DNA from: Acholoe squamosa
Taxonomy: Eukaryota; Annelida; Polychaeta; Phyllodocida; Polynoidae
Assembly: GCA_949317995.1 (NCBI GenBank)
Contig: OX439044.1
Location: 52,470,166-52,534,165 of the forward strand
Direction: 5' to 3'
DNA: 64,000 bases
Shown: positions 62,816-64,000 of the stretch, piece after piece
Position numbering within the stretch: the first letter of the stretch is position 1
Layout of the letters: each line of letters begins with the position of its first letter
Position numbers and translations under genes: made by a program
Notes under the pieces: model-generated
What the model was told of the DNA's origin: nothing
The model's database searches: none
Seen by the model: only the letters and a program-made list of their open reading frames with translations

Positions 62816-63629
62816 ACCACTGTTCAACATGTAGCCTATCTAGGAAGTGTGGGCATGAAGTATAAGTCCCATACATATCAAATGTGCTTTGTTTCACACT
62901 GATTTCCATGTAATACTTCAGAGTTGAATCAAACAAGATTATATGTGACCCATCCTTACAAAATGGTTCGGAAGTTGCACATAGAAAATGTTGAGATATT
63001 ACCATATTCATTTCCAGCTCATCAAGAGCTTTCATTTGATATATAGCACTTGCATATTTGAACCAGGTTGGTGTCTGTGGATATTCTAGCAGTTAACATA
63101 GTTAGATCACTTAATAAAAGATTAAACTGAGATAATTAATATATTAAACATGTAATAATTTATAAATCCTATATAATCCCTATGTAAATCTATATAACTA
63201 CAAAAGCTATAGCTGTGTTCTTAGGCATTTGGGGCCTTAATTCAGTTTAGGAAGCAAGGATTCTAAAAGACAAATACCCATATGTTAGAAAAATGTTAAA
63301 ATACCAATTTCGAAAGTTTTAATATTTTTGACACTATGCAACTTGAAATGGCCATATCTAGGCTTCTAAATGTGTGACTTCAGTACCATTTTGTCAGGAT
63401 GGGTCACATATAGAGAAAAAAATCAATTGAATTTAGATAGAGGTATCTCTAAAATGAAAGCAACTATCCGTAAACACCTTTTCTCTGGTTACAGGAAAAA
63501 TTCATAGGGAAATATCTACATGAACACCTTGTCTGTGGTTAGAGGGAAGATACATATGGCAATACCTTCTCTGGCAAAACATACTTTGATCTGGCAGATG
63601 TGAGCCTGCATGATTACCAATGTCGATGA
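62816..63629. other. Intron sequence between the two tandem arrays
   Basis: AT-rich and non-coding. I looked for the third transporter exon here on the plus strand and did not find it. Confidence 0.45.
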
Positions 63630-64000
63630 TCATGAGCTTTTCATCTAACAAGGTGAGTGATCACCAGCGTCGCCATCACTGGTGAGTCTGAGTGATCACC
63701 ACTCTCGCCATCCATGGTGAACCTGAGCTATGACATGGTGCGCGTTTCATCTAGCGAGGTGAGTGATCATTCGTGTTGCCATCCCTGGTGAGTGTGGGTG
63801 ATCAAGATCCTCACCATCTGTGGTGAACCTGTGCTATCAAGAGGTACGCATTTCATCTAGCGAAGTGATCACGCGAGTGACCATCACCCGTGAGTGTGAG
63901 TGATCACAATTCTTGCCATCCATGGTGAACGTTTGTTATGACGTGGTGTGCGTCTCATCTAGCGAAGTGAGTGATCACTCATGTCGCCATCCCTGGTGAG
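63630..64000. repeat. Second tandem array, about 105-base unit, continues past the window
   Basis: Four units begin with TCATCTARCRARGTGAGTGA at 63641, 63748, 63853 and 63955. Each contains TGATCACCACTCTCGCCATC then CATGGTGAAC. That core resembles the 83-base array (ATCACCAC, then TCGCCA, then ATGG), so the two arrays are probably related. Confidence 0.82.

Overview
The window looks like nuclear DNA of an invertebrate animal, probably a marine bilaterian (mollusc, annelid, lancelet or similar). Host genes have small exons with GT/AG introns. Non-coding DNA is dense in short inverted-repeat transposons, and there is no operon-like packing. I cannot fix the species. Three host genes are recognisable by protein similarity recalled from memory, and all coordinates were read by eye.

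Region 1-30.3 kb holds the 5' part of an ARHGAP39 (Vilse/CrossGAP) Rho-GAP gene on the minus strand: a clear first WW-domain exon at 26493-26594 and a likely 11-base first coding exon at 30304-30314. The rest of the gene must lie left of the window or in exons I could not see, so most of 1-26 kb is probably intron. A GID8 gene (CTLH E3 ligase subunit) runs the other way: four coding exons between 33123 and 35204 give a complete 229-residue protein. The two genes appear to share a head-to-head promoter at about 30.3-30.75 kb with YY1-like and ETS-like sites. At the right edge, 61276-61878 holds the first two coding exons of an SLC18B1-like MFS transporter that continues past 64000.

Between GID8 and the transporter sits the main object of the window: a 17.1 kb LTR element of the Ty3/Gypsy class (41891-58986). 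Its 723-base LTRs read as identical and are flanked by the 4-base target duplication CTTT, so the insertion is very young. It carries gag, pol joined by a -1 shift site, and an envelope gene of the baculovirus-F/errantivirus type. About 4.6 kb of accessory DNA between pol and env holds a C2H2 zinc-finger ORF, a basic Cys-rich ORF overlapping it by one base, a small ORF resembling the N-terminal capsid domain of the element's own Gag, and a 418-codon ORF on the opposite strand. All main frames are open; it looks whole.

The rest is repeat-rich. There are nine copies of a TA-flanked MITE with CCGTAATCTCCCGCG-type ends, a pair of hAT-like MITEs, a TTAA-flanked MITE, and two larger elements whose ends repeat a GATGGCCC or GATGATCCC motif (one hosting a small SINE). 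There is also a 40-base palindromic array, strong palindromes, an RFX/X-box-containing tandem array just left of the LTR element, and two related tandem arrays (about 83 and 105 bases) in the transporter intron. I found no tRNA, rRNA or CRISPR.
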